The position numbers and the translations under genes were made by a program. From NCBI RefSeq assembly GCF_014200045.1, contig NZ_JACHOV010000010.1, positions 1 through 64,000 on the forward strand: DNA of 64,000 nt, written 5' to 3'. The notes under the pieces were generated by a model. It was not told the DNA's origin. It saw only the letters and a program-made list of their open reading frames with translations, and ran no database searches. This document shows positions 37,172-43,979 of the stretch, in pieces. The stretch comes from Rhizorhapis suberifaciens (GTDB taxonomy: Bacteria; Pseudomonadota; Alphaproteobacteria; Sphingomonadales; Sphingomonadaceae). Each line of letters begins with the position of its first letter. Within the stretch, counting starts at the first letter, position 1.

Positions 37172-38020
37172 TTATTTCTGAGCAGCTTGCTCTTGGTTCT
37201 TGGCTTCTTTCTTGATTTCGCCTTTGCCCATGGCGGAGACGAGGGCCTCGCCTGAACCAGTGAAGTTTGCGGCGGGTAGTTCGGCCACGCGGTTGCCGCT
37301 TTCAACGATCACGCTTTGGACGACGCCCTGGCCGGTGGTGCGGACCGACTGGACGGTCCCGACCGCGTGACCCTTTGCGTCTTCAATGGTCATGCCGGGG
37401 CTGACCGCGAACATGCCGCTTGCATCGGCTGCGCCCGACCCGGTGGCAGCAAGCTGGCCGAGATTACCAAATGCCATACTTTGACCGCTGCCGCTTGCAT
37501 TGCCGCCTGCGCTACCGGCAGCGCTTCCGGCGCCGTCGGCTGTGCCTCTTGCCTTGGATGCTGCGCCGCTAGCTGTGCCACGCGCCGTACCGGCTACGCC
37601 TCCCACAGCGCTACCGACCGCGTCAGTGCCGATCAGTTGAGCTGAGCCGCCGGCGCTTCCGGAACCCTGAGCGCTGCCATTGGCAGAGCCACCGAGTGTT
37701 TGACCGACAACATCGGCCGAGCTTGAGCTGGAACCCTGGGCCTTGCCCGATCCGCTGGCCTTGCCCGAGGCACGGCCGGAGCGGGTGTCGACATTCTTCT
37801 CCACGCCCAGTGTGCCGTCGCCAGTGACGCTGCCGACTGTGCTGCCGCCGATCCGGCCAGCACCGCCGCCAAGCGTTCCACCCCCAAGCGTACCACCCAA
37901 TGTGCCGCCCAGGCCGCCGCCCAACATCCCGCCGCCACCGCCACCCAGCAACTGCGCCGATGCCGGAGCGCCACTCATCGCCAATGCGAGGGCCATGGTG
38001 CTGATAAAAATCTTTTTCAT
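37172..38020 (-). CDS. Gly/Ser/Ala-rich secreted low-complexity protein with C-terminal PRC-barrel-like domain
   Basis: I do not recognise a named family. The 282 residues start with a signal peptide (KKIFISTMALALAMSGAPASAQ; ATG at 38020 with GGAGACGAGAG upstream). Short repeats of the type GGTLGG and GGGMLGGG follow (about residues 24-55). Then comes a long Gly/Ala/Ser region with GSAGGSA, GTASGAA and GSGQ units (to about 205). The C-terminal 75 residues (VSPGMTIEDAKGHAVGTVQSV...VIVESGNRVAELPAANFTG) look like a PRC-barrel or small beta domain. It may be a surface or periplasmic matrix protein. An ECF-type promoter motif lies upstream and a strong terminator downstream. Confidence 0.72.
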   Translation of the reverse strand: MKKIFISTMALALAMSGAPASAQLLGGGGGGMLGGGLGGTLGGTLGGGTLGGGAGRIGGSTVGSVTGDGTLGVEKNVDTRSGRASGKASGSGKAQGSSSSSADVVGQTLGGSANGSAQGSGSAGGSAQLIGTDAVGSAVGGVAGTARGTASGAASKARGTADGAGSAAGSAGGNASGSGQSMAFGNLGQLAATGSGAADASGMFAVSPGMTIEDAKGHAVGTVQSVRTTGQGVVQSVIVESGNRVAELPAANFTGSGEALVSAMGKGEIKKEAKNQEQAAQK

Positions 38021-38077
38021 CTCTCGTCTCCTTTCAATCGAAGAGCGGTTCAAGCTGTGCTCTTGTGATGGGAACGA

Positions 38078-38103
38078 GACGGGTGCGGGGTTTAATCCCG
38101 ACA
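38078..38103 (-). promoter_or_regulatory. candidate ECF-sigma promoter motif for the Gly-rich gene
   Basis: Read on the minus strand, TGTCG runs directly into GGATTAAAC (38103 to 38090), and CGTC follows 8 bases later (38081-38078). The same parts occur ahead of the ECF sigma gene. The start codon is 58 bases downstream. Confidence 0.55.
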
Positions 38104-38150
38104 AAAATAATTTTTTGCAAATGAGATGCGATGGAGGCCTCTGCTCCTTA

Positions 38151-39428
38151 TTAACGCTCGTTCCGGCAGGTGCCGCAAACCAGCCCCCGGCCATAAACCT
38201 TGTCCGGACCACGCTTGCCCAGATCCTTGGCTTCAGCATTCAGCTTTTGAATGGCAAAGCGGATGTCAGCGGCCTGAAGATTGCGGTAGAGACGCCCTGC
38301 AACGAAAGGGGCCGCGAAAGACGTACCCCGAACGCGCGCGGCTTTTCCGTTGATGCTGGCTGCAACCATGTCCGCCCCCGGGGCAGCATAATCCAGGTGC
38401 GACGCTCGTCCCGCTTCGATCAGAGCTCGATTCTTCCCATCCACGCCTGTGACCGCGATGACGCCGTCATAGGAAGCAGGGTAAGCCGGAGGAGCCGCGG
38501 GGCCGTCATTGCCGACCGCCGCCACCACGATCATGCCTTTGCGTCGCGCCGCTGCCATAGCTCCGGAAAGCAGGGAATTGTCCGGCCCAACCAGGCTGAT
38601 CGTCACGATGCGCACGCCGCTCGCCGCCATCCATCCCAGCGCACGCGCAATGGCGATTGCATTTCCTCCAGCGGGATCGCGGCCATAAATGTCGGCTATC
38701 AGGAGCGGCGCCCCTGGAGCTGCACCCTGTACCAGACCATTGCCCGCGATTAACGAGGCGACGGCGGTGGCGTGGCCGCTCGGAGCAGGTGCGCCCTTGG
38801 CAAAGCCGCGCTGCTCGATTGGTCCGTCCAGCGATGGATGTTGGCCCACGCCGCCATCTATCAGGCCAACGGCTCGCCCCCCGCTGCTACGGTTGGACGC
38901 AAGGGCGCTGGCGGCAGCGATCGGCATTATCCCACCGCTTTGAAAGTAGATCGGGTTGCTGCCGATCTGCGCTCCTGGCGCAATCTTGCGAGCTTGGCGG
39001 AGGCTCCGCGCAAGGCTTTGGCCTTCGGGCGTCCTTAAGTGGAGGAAACCGATGTCCAATCCTTCCACTTCCTCACGCTGAGGGACAAAGCCTGCTTGGC
39101 GCAACTCGGCAATCTGCTGTTCCGAAAGTCCCATCGCAACAATCGAGCCTTTCACCGCGGGATATTGCTGATCGTCAAATTCCAGATCTTGAGGATTGCT
39201 CCGGACGAGCCTGCTCAACCGGTCGATGCGGGCTTCCAGAAGCGCTTGCGCAGCCCGCATGGGCGGGAGGGCCGCAATTCTGGGTAGCGACAACGCGTCC
39301 CCTGCGCGGCCGAGGGTGTCGCCCACGTCCGGCAGCGCCACATCGCCCGGTAAGTTCAATTGGGCGGACCCGGAAGCCGCCATCATGGAAAGTGGCAGCA
39401 AGGCAGCGAGATAAAGCGCGCGGCGCAT
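38151..39428 (-). CDS. secreted S8 family serine peptidase (subtilase)
   Basis: A 425-residue protein with a signal peptide (RRALYLAALLPLSMMAASGSAQ). A middle segment resembles an I9-type propeptide (VKGSIVAMGLSEQQIAELRQAGF, about 92-150). The catalytic domain has Asp 191 (GLIDGGVG), His 219 (SGHATAVASLIAG), the oxyanion Asn 307 (VGNDGP) and Ser 370 (GTSFAAPFVAG). The C terminus has one CxxC (CGTC). It probably acts in the periplasm or outside. It lies upstream of the Gly-rich protein gene on the same strand and is divergent from an ECF sigma gene, so a regulatory link is likely. Its own upstream region lacks the sigma motif. Confidence 0.88.
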   Translation of the reverse strand: MRRALYLAALLPLSMMAASGSAQLNLPGDVALPDVGDTLGRAGDALSLPRIAALPPMRAAQALLEARIDRLSRLVRSNPQDLEFDDQQYPAVKGSIVAMGLSEQQIAELRQAGFVPQREEVEGLDIGFLHLRTPEGQSLARSLRQARKIAPGAQIGSNPIYFQSGGIMPIAAASALASNRSSGGRAVGLIDGGVGQHPSLDGPIEQRGFAKGAPAPSGHATAVASLIAGNGLVQGAAPGAPLLIADIYGRDPAGGNAIAIARALGWMAASGVRIVTISLVGPDNSLLSGAMAAARRKGMIVVAAVGNDGPAAPPAYPASYDGVIAVTGVDGKNRALIEAGRASHLDYAAPGADMVAASINGKAARVRGTSFAAPFVAGRLYRNLQAADIRFAIQKLNAEAKDLGKRGPDKVYGRGLVCGTCRNER

Positions 39429-39479
39429 GCAATGATCCTTTTCATTTCGCGTTCAGTGCATAGGATGCCAGAAAAATCC

Positions 39480-39509
39480 TGTCGCCTGGATTAAACGACC
39501 GGGCTCGTC
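39480..39509 (+). promoter_or_regulatory. candidate autoregulatory promoter motif for the ECF sigma gene
   Basis: TGTCG (39480-39484), then GGATTAAAC (39488-39496), then CGTC (39506-39509), 27 bases before the sigma ATG. This is the same set of words found before the Gly-rich gene, with spacing that differs by 1-3 bases. Confidence 0.5.
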
Positions 39510-39536
39510 CGTTTCATCCTTAAGGAATGGAGCTGA

Positions 39537-40025
39537 ATGGCTTTCGAAAAGGAATTGCTGGCACTGTTGCCCCGCCTCCGGCGGTTCGCGGCCAGCCTGT
39601 CGCGAAATGCGGCCGATGGCGATGACCTGTGTCAGGTGACGCTGGAACGGGCGCTGAAGTCGCGGCACCTTTGGGAAGAAGGCACGAGGCTCGATAGCTG
39701 GATGTACAGGATCATGCGCAATATCTGGATTGATGAGGCAAGAGCACGACAGCGGCGCGCGAAGACCTTCGTGCCCGAAGAGGAGGGTGGCCATGTGGGG
39801 GACCGTAGCCATGAGCAGATGGAAGCGGTCGTGGAGCTTTCTTCGGTCGGGCGCGCCCTGTCCCGGTTGCCCGATGAGCAACGCGAAGTGATCGCGCTGG
39901 TCCTTGTTGAAGGGCTGGCATATAAGGAAGCTGCTGAGATTCTGGACATTCCTATTGGTACGTTGACGTCGCGCCTGGTGCGCGGGCGTAGTGCCCTGCT
40001 GGCGGAACTGGGAGAAGCGGCGTGA
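39537..40025 (+). CDS. ECF-type RNA polymerase sigma factor
   Basis: A 162-residue sigma-70 family protein with only the two ECF domains. Sigma-2 (about 10-75) has LSRNAADGDDLCQVTLERAL and RLDSWMYRIMRNIWIDEARA. Sigma-4 (105-160) has LPDEQREVIALVLVEGLAYKEAAEILDIPIGTLTSRLVRGRSAL, with the helix-turn-helix. It would redirect RNA polymerase to a small regulon when released from its anti-sigma factor. The stop overlaps the GTG start of the anti-sigma gene (GTGA), so the pair is coupled. An ATG at 39537 has AAGGAATGGAG upstream. The promoter-like motif before it suggests autoregulation. Confidence 0.9.
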   Translation: MAFEKELLALLPRLRRFAASLSRNAADGDDLCQVTLERALKSRHLWEEGTRLDSWMYRIMRNIWIDEARARQRRAKTFVPEEEGGHVGDRSHEQMEAVVELSSVGRALSRLPDEQREVIALVLVEGLAYKEAAEILDIPIGTLTSRLVRGRSALLAELGEAA

Positions 40026-40768
40026 AGATTACCGAGGAAATGCTGGTCGCTTTTGCTGACGGCGAGCTTGACGCCAAGGATCGGGAGGCGGTGATGCGCG
40101 CCGTGGCCGCTGACCCTGAATTACGGCAGAAACTGGCGGCGCATCAGCGGCTGCGCGAAACGCTGACTGGGCATTTCGCGCCTATCGCTGAACAAGCCGT
40201 TCCAGACAGGTTGAGAGCTTTGCTGATACAAGGTGGGGAAGGCCAGAACGACAATGTGGTTAGCCTGGCGGCTGTTCGAGCGGGCCGTAAGGAAAAAGCA
40301 GGAGGCCTTGCCCCGCGCCGCTGGCTGTCGGGCTGGGGCAACGTTGCCGCAATAGCCGCAACGCTGGTTCTGGGAGTTGCGGTAGGGCAATCGATGAACG
40401 AGGGAAGTCCTGTGAGTGTCAGGGGTGGCGGCTTGATGGCTCGCGGAGAGTTGGCAAAAACCCTCGACACGCAGCTTGCGTCGGTTCAGGAAAACAATGT
40501 TGAGACTCGGATCGGGCTGACCTTTCGTGATAAGGATGGCGCAATTTGCCGCACATTCGAAGGCGAAGCCATGTCCGGCCTCGCCTGCCGGGGTGAAGCT
40601 CAACGTTGGCGGTTGGAGCAGCTTCTGCCCGGCAGGGGAAGGGCGGCTGACTATCGGCAGGCTTCGGCGGGCGATCCACGTCTCGCTGCAAGTGTTCAGA
40701 GCATGATCGATGGAGCGCCCTTTGACGCGGAAGCGGAAATGGCGGCACGAAACGAGGGGTGGAAATAA
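40022..40768 (+). CDS. membrane anti-sigma factor
   Basis: A 248-residue protein starting at a GTG that overlaps the sigma stop. The N-terminal cytoplasmic part (MLVAFADGELDAKDREAVMRAVAADPELRQKLAAHQRLRE) resembles the anti-sigma domain of RsiW/FecR-type regulators but lacks a zinc HxxxCxxC. A single membrane helix (GWGNVAAIAATLVLGVAVGQS, about 107-127) is followed by a periplasmic domain with two cysteines (ICRTFEG and LACRGEAQ) that may sense redox state or ligands. It should hold the sigma factor at the membrane until a signal or proteolysis frees it. The neighbouring secreted protease is a candidate regulator, but this is inference. Confidence 0.82.
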   Translation: MKITEEMLVAFADGELDAKDREAVMRAVAADPELRQKLAAHQRLRETLTGHFAPIAEQAVPDRLRALLIQGGEGQNDNVVSLAAVRAGRKEKAGGLAPRRWLSGWGNVAAIAATLVLGVAVGQSMNEGSPVSVRGGGLMARGELAKTLDTQLASVQENNVETRIGLTFRDKDGAICRTFEGEAMSGLACRGEAQRWRLEQLLPGRGRAADYRQASAGDPRLAASVQSMIDGAPFDAEAEMAARNEGWK

Positions 40769-40852
40769 CGCTTTCCATCTGGACTCGCTTTTGAATCGGA
40801 TATCTCCTTGGAAATGCCGCCCACGAGGAAATCAGCGTGGGCGGCGAGGGGG

Positions 40853-41551
40853 TTAATCGGCTTCCACCAAAACGATTTCGCTGTCTTCTATAGCGGTCAG
40901 CGTCAGTGTTTCGCCGCCGGATATGGCCGCGCCGTCGCGGGCATTGAATGTAACGCCGTTGATCTCCACGCGGCCAGTCGCCGGAACCAGATAGGCATGG
41001 CGGCCCGCGCCAGTTTCATAGGATGCGCTCTCGCCCGCTTTAAGGGTCGCGCCGAGCAGTCGGGCGTCGGCGCGAATACGCAAAGCGCCCTTATCCTCTT
41101 CATAACCGCTGGCGAGAACCACGAAACGGCCGGACCGATCGTCCTTGGGGAAAGGCTTGGCGCCCCAACTTGGGGACCCGCCGCCCTCCCGTGGAATGAC
41201 CCAGATCTGGAAAAGCGTGGTAGTCTCATTTTCAAGATTATACTCGCTATGACGAACCCCGGTTCCGGCGCTCATGACCTGAACGTCGCCGGCTTCGGTG
41301 CGGCCGGTATTGCCCATGCTGTCCTGGTGCGTGATCGCGCCCGTGCGGACATAGGTGATGATCTCCATGTCGCGATGTGGATGGGGCGGAAAGCCGGTAT
41401 TTGGCGCGATTTCATCATCGTTCCAAACTCTTATGCTTCCCCAGCCCATGCGGGAGGGATCGTGATAATCGGCGAAGGAAAAGTGATGATGGGCGTTCAG
41501 CCATCCGTGATTGGCATTGCCGAGGGAAGCAAATTCTCGTTTCTCGATCAT
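40853..41551 (-). CDS. pirin family protein
   Basis: A 232-residue bicupin protein of the pirin/YhhW type. The N-terminal cupin carries the metal histidines in PPHPHRDMEIITY and HQDS, and MSAGTGVRHSEYN with the third histidine and a glutamate. The C-terminal cupin lacks such a site. Bacterial pirins have been reported with quercetinase or regulatory activity; none can be assigned here. The ATG at 41551 has AAAGGA upstream; upstream codons are not needed. The gene is divergent from a LysR-type regulator, an arrangement that often means the regulator controls it. Confidence 0.9.
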   Translation of the reverse strand: MIEKREFASLGNANHGWLNAHHHFSFADYHDPSRMGWGSIRVWNDDEIAPNTGFPPHPHRDMEIITYVRTGAITHQDSMGNTGRTEAGDVQVMSAGTGVRHSEYNLENETTTLFQIWVIPREGGGSPSWGAKPFPKDDRSGRFVVLASGYEEDKGALRIRADARLLGATLKAGESASYETGAGRHAYLVPATGRVEINGVTFNARDGAAISGGETLTLTAIEDSEIVLVEAD

Positions 41552-41641
41552 GACGTTATCCTTTCGTGTCTTGATGAAAGCGAAATAAGCGGTCATCATC
41601 GTTTCCAAAATAGGCAATAGAGAAACAGGTTGTTTCCCATT

Positions 41642-42547
41642 ATGCGCTTACCAGATTTTGAAGCCTGGGCGATTTTCGCCGCTGTCGTCGAGAACCGTTC
41701 CTTTACCGGCGCCGCCAAGGCTCTTGGCCTTTCCAAAGCGACGATCTCAAAAGCCATTTCCCGCCTTGAGAACCAAGTTGGCCTTGGCCTGTTTCACCGC
41801 ACCTCCCGCCATCTTTCGTTGACCGACAGCGGTCGGGAGTTGGCAGAACGGGCAAGCCGTATTCTGGCGGAAGGACTCGCGGCCGAGGAGGCTGCCCGCG
41901 ACGAAGCGACTGCGCCCCAAGGCGTGGTTCGGCTAGCCGCCCCAATGAGCTTTGGCTTGATGCACGTCGCACCTGTAGTGGCGGAATTTCTTGCGAATCA
42001 TCCGGGCGTCACCATCGACTTGCATCTAAGCGATGAGAAGATCGACATCATTGAAATGGGGTTTGATATCGTCTTACGAATTGCAGCGCTCCCGGATAGC
42101 TCGCTGCGGGTGCTGCGGTTGGGATCAGTAGAACGCAGGATCGTTGCTGCCCCTTCCTATCTGGCCACCCGTGGTCGTCCTGGCCATCCTGTCGAATTGG
42201 CCGATCACTGCTGCTTCAGCTATGCCAATGTAGACAGGCCGGATGTCTTGCGTTTCCTTGGTCCTGGAAATGAGGAAGTTGCGGTCCGGCCGAACGGGCC
42301 ACTTCGCGCCAATAGCGGCGATGCCATGCTGCCGGCGCTGCGGGCGGGGCTGGGAGTCGCGATCCTGCCTGACTTCATTGTCGGAACGGATATAGCAGAA
42401 GGACGTTTGGAGGCGATAATGCCTGAATGGTCGCCCCCGCCGCTGTCCCTCCATTTGCTGACGCCTCCAGGTGTAGTCCGGCCGGCGCGTGTAAGCCTTT
42501 TGATGGATTTTCTGGTGGAGCGATTCCGGCTGCTGAGTCGCGGTTGA
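41642..42547 (+). CDS. LysR family transcriptional regulator
   Basis: A 301-residue LysR protein. The winged helix-turn-helix spans residues 1-60 (FAAVVENRSFTGAAKALGLSKATISKAISRLENQVGLGLFHRTSRHLSLTDSGRE), and the effector-binding domain follows (90-295). It belongs to the group near those with adjacent pirin genes. The effector is unknown. The ATG at 41642 is preferred over a TTG four codons earlier. It is divergent from the pirin gene with 90 bases between starts, and is followed by the ctrA regulatory region. Confidence 0.88.
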   Translation: MRLPDFEAWAIFAAVVENRSFTGAAKALGLSKATISKAISRLENQVGLGLFHRTSRHLSLTDSGRELAERASRILAEGLAAEEAARDEATAPQGVVRLAAPMSFGLMHVAPVVAEFLANHPGVTIDLHLSDEKIDIIEMGFDIVLRIAALPDSSLRVLRLGSVERRIVAAPSYLATRGRPGHPVELADHCCFSYANVDRPDVLRFLGPGNEEVAVRPNGPLRANSGDAMLPALRAGLGVAILPDFIVGTDIAEGRLEAIMPEWSPPPLSLHLLTPPGVVRPARVSLLMDFLVERFRLLSRG

Positions 42548-42585
42548 AGCCGACTCTTGTTAGCCCGAAACAACTGCGACTCGTG

Positions 42586-42590
42586 GATTC
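42586..42590. promoter_or_regulatory. GANTC (CcrM) methylation site upstream of ctrA
   Basis: GATTC lies 8 bases before the CtrA box. In Caulobacter a GANTC site in the ctrA P1 promoter ties transcription to replication; whether that holds here is inference. Confidence 0.4.
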
Positions 42591-42597
42591 AGGCCAG

Positions 42598-42612
42598 TTA
42601 AATCAAAATTAA
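42598..42612. promoter_or_regulatory. CtrA box upstream of ctrA
   Basis: TTAA (42598-42601), seven bases, TTAA (42609-42612), followed by CC. This is a full match to the CtrA consensus TTAA-N7-TTAA(C) and lies 92 bases before the ctrA start. A further TTAA half-site (GGTTAATATG) lies nearer the gene. Confidence 0.8.
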
Positions 42613-42703
42613 CCTTTCGCATTCATAAGTTCTATGGTTAATATGTGTGTATGGATGTCTCACGGCAGTGGCGGCATTCACCAACGGAACAAGGGGCTGC
42701 CAG

Positions 42704-43414
42704 ATGCGCGTGCTGCTTATCGAAGACGAACCGACGACGGCGAAGGCCATTGAGCTGATGCTGACGACCGAAGGTTTCAACGTCTATACCACCGATCTTG
42801 GTGAAGAAGGCTTGGACCTGGGCAAGCTCTACGATTATGACATCATCTGTCTCGACCTCAATCTGCCTGATATGCATGGCTATGATGTGCTGAAGAAGCT
42901 CCGCACCGCCAAGGTTCAGACGCCTGTGCTCATCCTATCGGGTATTAGCGAAATGGACAGCAAGGTTCGGTCATTCGGCTTTGGCGCTGATGACTATGTC
43001 ACCAAGCCTTTCCACCGCGACGAGCTGGTGGCCCGCATCCACGCGGTGGTTCGCCGTTCCAAAGGGCATAGCCAATCCGTTATCCGCACTGGCAAGCTGG
43101 CGGTCAATCTGGACGCCAAGACTGTGGAAGTCGATGGCAACCGCGTGCACTTGACCGGCAAGGAATATGCGATGCTGGAGCTCCTTTCGCTCCGCAAGGG
43201 CACGACCTTGACCAAGGAAATGTTCCTCAACCATCTTTATGGCGGAATGGACGAACCGGAACTCAAGATCATTGACGTTTTCATCTGCAAGCTGCGCAAA
43301 AAACTGGCGCTGGCTTGCGGCGGCGAAAATTATATCGAGACCGTCTGGGGCCGCGGCTATGTGCTGCGTGATCCGGACGAAGACATGGATGCCCCCTCCG
43401 CGCGGGTCGCCTGA
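42704..43414 (+). CDS. ctrA: cell-cycle response regulator CtrA
   Basis: A 236-residue OmpR-type regulator. The receiver (1-120) starts [20 protein letters not shown], has the phospho-Asp 51 in ICLDLNLPD, and KPFHRDEL near 103. The DNA-binding winged helix (130-230) carries [52 protein letters not shown], the signature of CtrA. It controls cell division, motility and DNA methylation genes in alphaproteobacteria. A CtrA box upstream suggests autoregulation, and a good terminator follows at 43437-43470. An upstream frame of 19 extra residues is not supported. Confidence 0.97.
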   Translation: MRVLLIEDEPTTAKAIELMLTTEGFNVYTTDLGEEGLDLGKLYDYDIICLDLNLPDMHGYDVLKKLRTAKVQTPVLILSGISEMDSKVRSFGFGADDYVTKPFHRDELVARIHAVVRRSKGHSQSVIRTGKLAVNLDAKTVEVDGNRVHLTGKEYAMLELLSLRKGTTLTKEMFLNHLYGGMDEPELKIIDVFICKLRKKLALACGGENYIETVWGRGYVLRDPDEDMDAPSARVA

Positions 43415-43436
43415 ACAGAATAATATGTGGAGTGTC

Positions 43437-43470
43437 AAAGGCCTGGCGGATCGTATTCGCCGGGCCTTTT
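43437..43470 (+). terminator. Rho-independent terminator after ctrA
   Basis: AAAGGCC-T-GGCG pairs with CGCC-G-GGCCTTT around a 9-base loop, ending in TTTT, 22 bases after the ctrA stop. Confidence 0.85.
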
Positions 43471-43539
43471 ATGTTTTAGGCAGCTTCCAAATCGCTGCGA
43501 CGAACCTGTTTCGCGAACGAGGATAAAAGGGGTTACAGC

Positions 43540-43755
43540 ATGGATTCGCGGAACTCCCCTTGTCAGACATCTCTCGATGCCTTCTTTGCCCTGCCTATGA
43601 TGATCGCCGAGGCGGCCTTGTGCTATTCCCATGAACTGTCCCAATCCTGGTGGCGACAATTTTTCCATGGCCCCAAACACGGCCACGAAGGTCATGCCCA
43701 GCTAGAGGTGCCGGATCCTTTGCAAGCGGATGACGAACGGGACCTGTTCGCCTGA
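43540..43755 (+). CDS. small hypothetical protein (71 aa)
   Basis: I do not recognise this protein. The ATG has AAAAGGGG about 8 bases upstream, which supports translation. The sequence has a hydrophobic helix-like core (LDAFFALPMMIAEAALCYSHEL), a tryptophan pair (SQSWW), a histidine-rich patch (HGPKHGHEGHAQ) and an acidic end (LQADDERDLFA). No signal peptide or clear membrane span is seen. It lies between the ctrA terminator and the remains of an hsp20 gene. It could be a small regulatory or metal-binding protein; both ideas are guesses. Confidence 0.55.
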   Translation: MDSRNSPCQTSLDAFFALPMMIAEAALCYSHELSQSWWRQFFHGPKHGHEGHAQLEVPDPLQADDERDLFA

Positions 43756-43779
43756 CCACTAGCTAGGACAAGGACTTCA

Positions 43780-43939
43780 TGTTCCGAGCGTAGCTATGTC
43801 GTTTCGAACGGCGCGTGCAGCTACCGCCGGAGCGGACGAAGACAAGATCGATGCGCGCTTCGAAAATGGCGTTCTTGTCATCAATATTGGAATAATGAGA
43901 GCGAAAAAAGAAAACGGATCACCAATCAACAAGGAATGA
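43780..43939 (+). pseudogene. decayed Hsp20 small heat-shock protein remnant
   Basis: Conceptual translation across frames gives ERSY (from 43786), then FERRVQLPP in a second frame, then GADEDKIDARFENGVLV in a third frame up to a stop at 43937. These pieces match the end of the alpha-crystallin domain and the tail of Hsp20 proteins of the IbpA type in order. Two frameshifts and the missing N-terminal two-thirds show that it is broken. An intact hsp20 lies at 59882-60343. A weak terminator at 43955-43979 follows. Confidence 0.7.
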
Positions 43940-43954
43940 TGAGATAGATAGGGA

Positions 43955-43979
43955 CCGTGCCGACAAGCGCGGCCTTTTT
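43955..43979 (+). terminator. weak terminator after the hsp20 remnant
   Basis: CCGTGC (43955-43960) pairs with GCGCGG (43967-43972), with one T-G pair, and CCTTTTT follows. It overlaps the stop of the opposing transporter gene. Confidence 0.45.

Noticed and set aside
37743-38753. A plus-strand proline-rich frame opposite the Gly-rich gene and subtilase
   Set aside because: Its proline runs are only the complement of glycine codons in the real gene, and the frame lacks a ribosome site.
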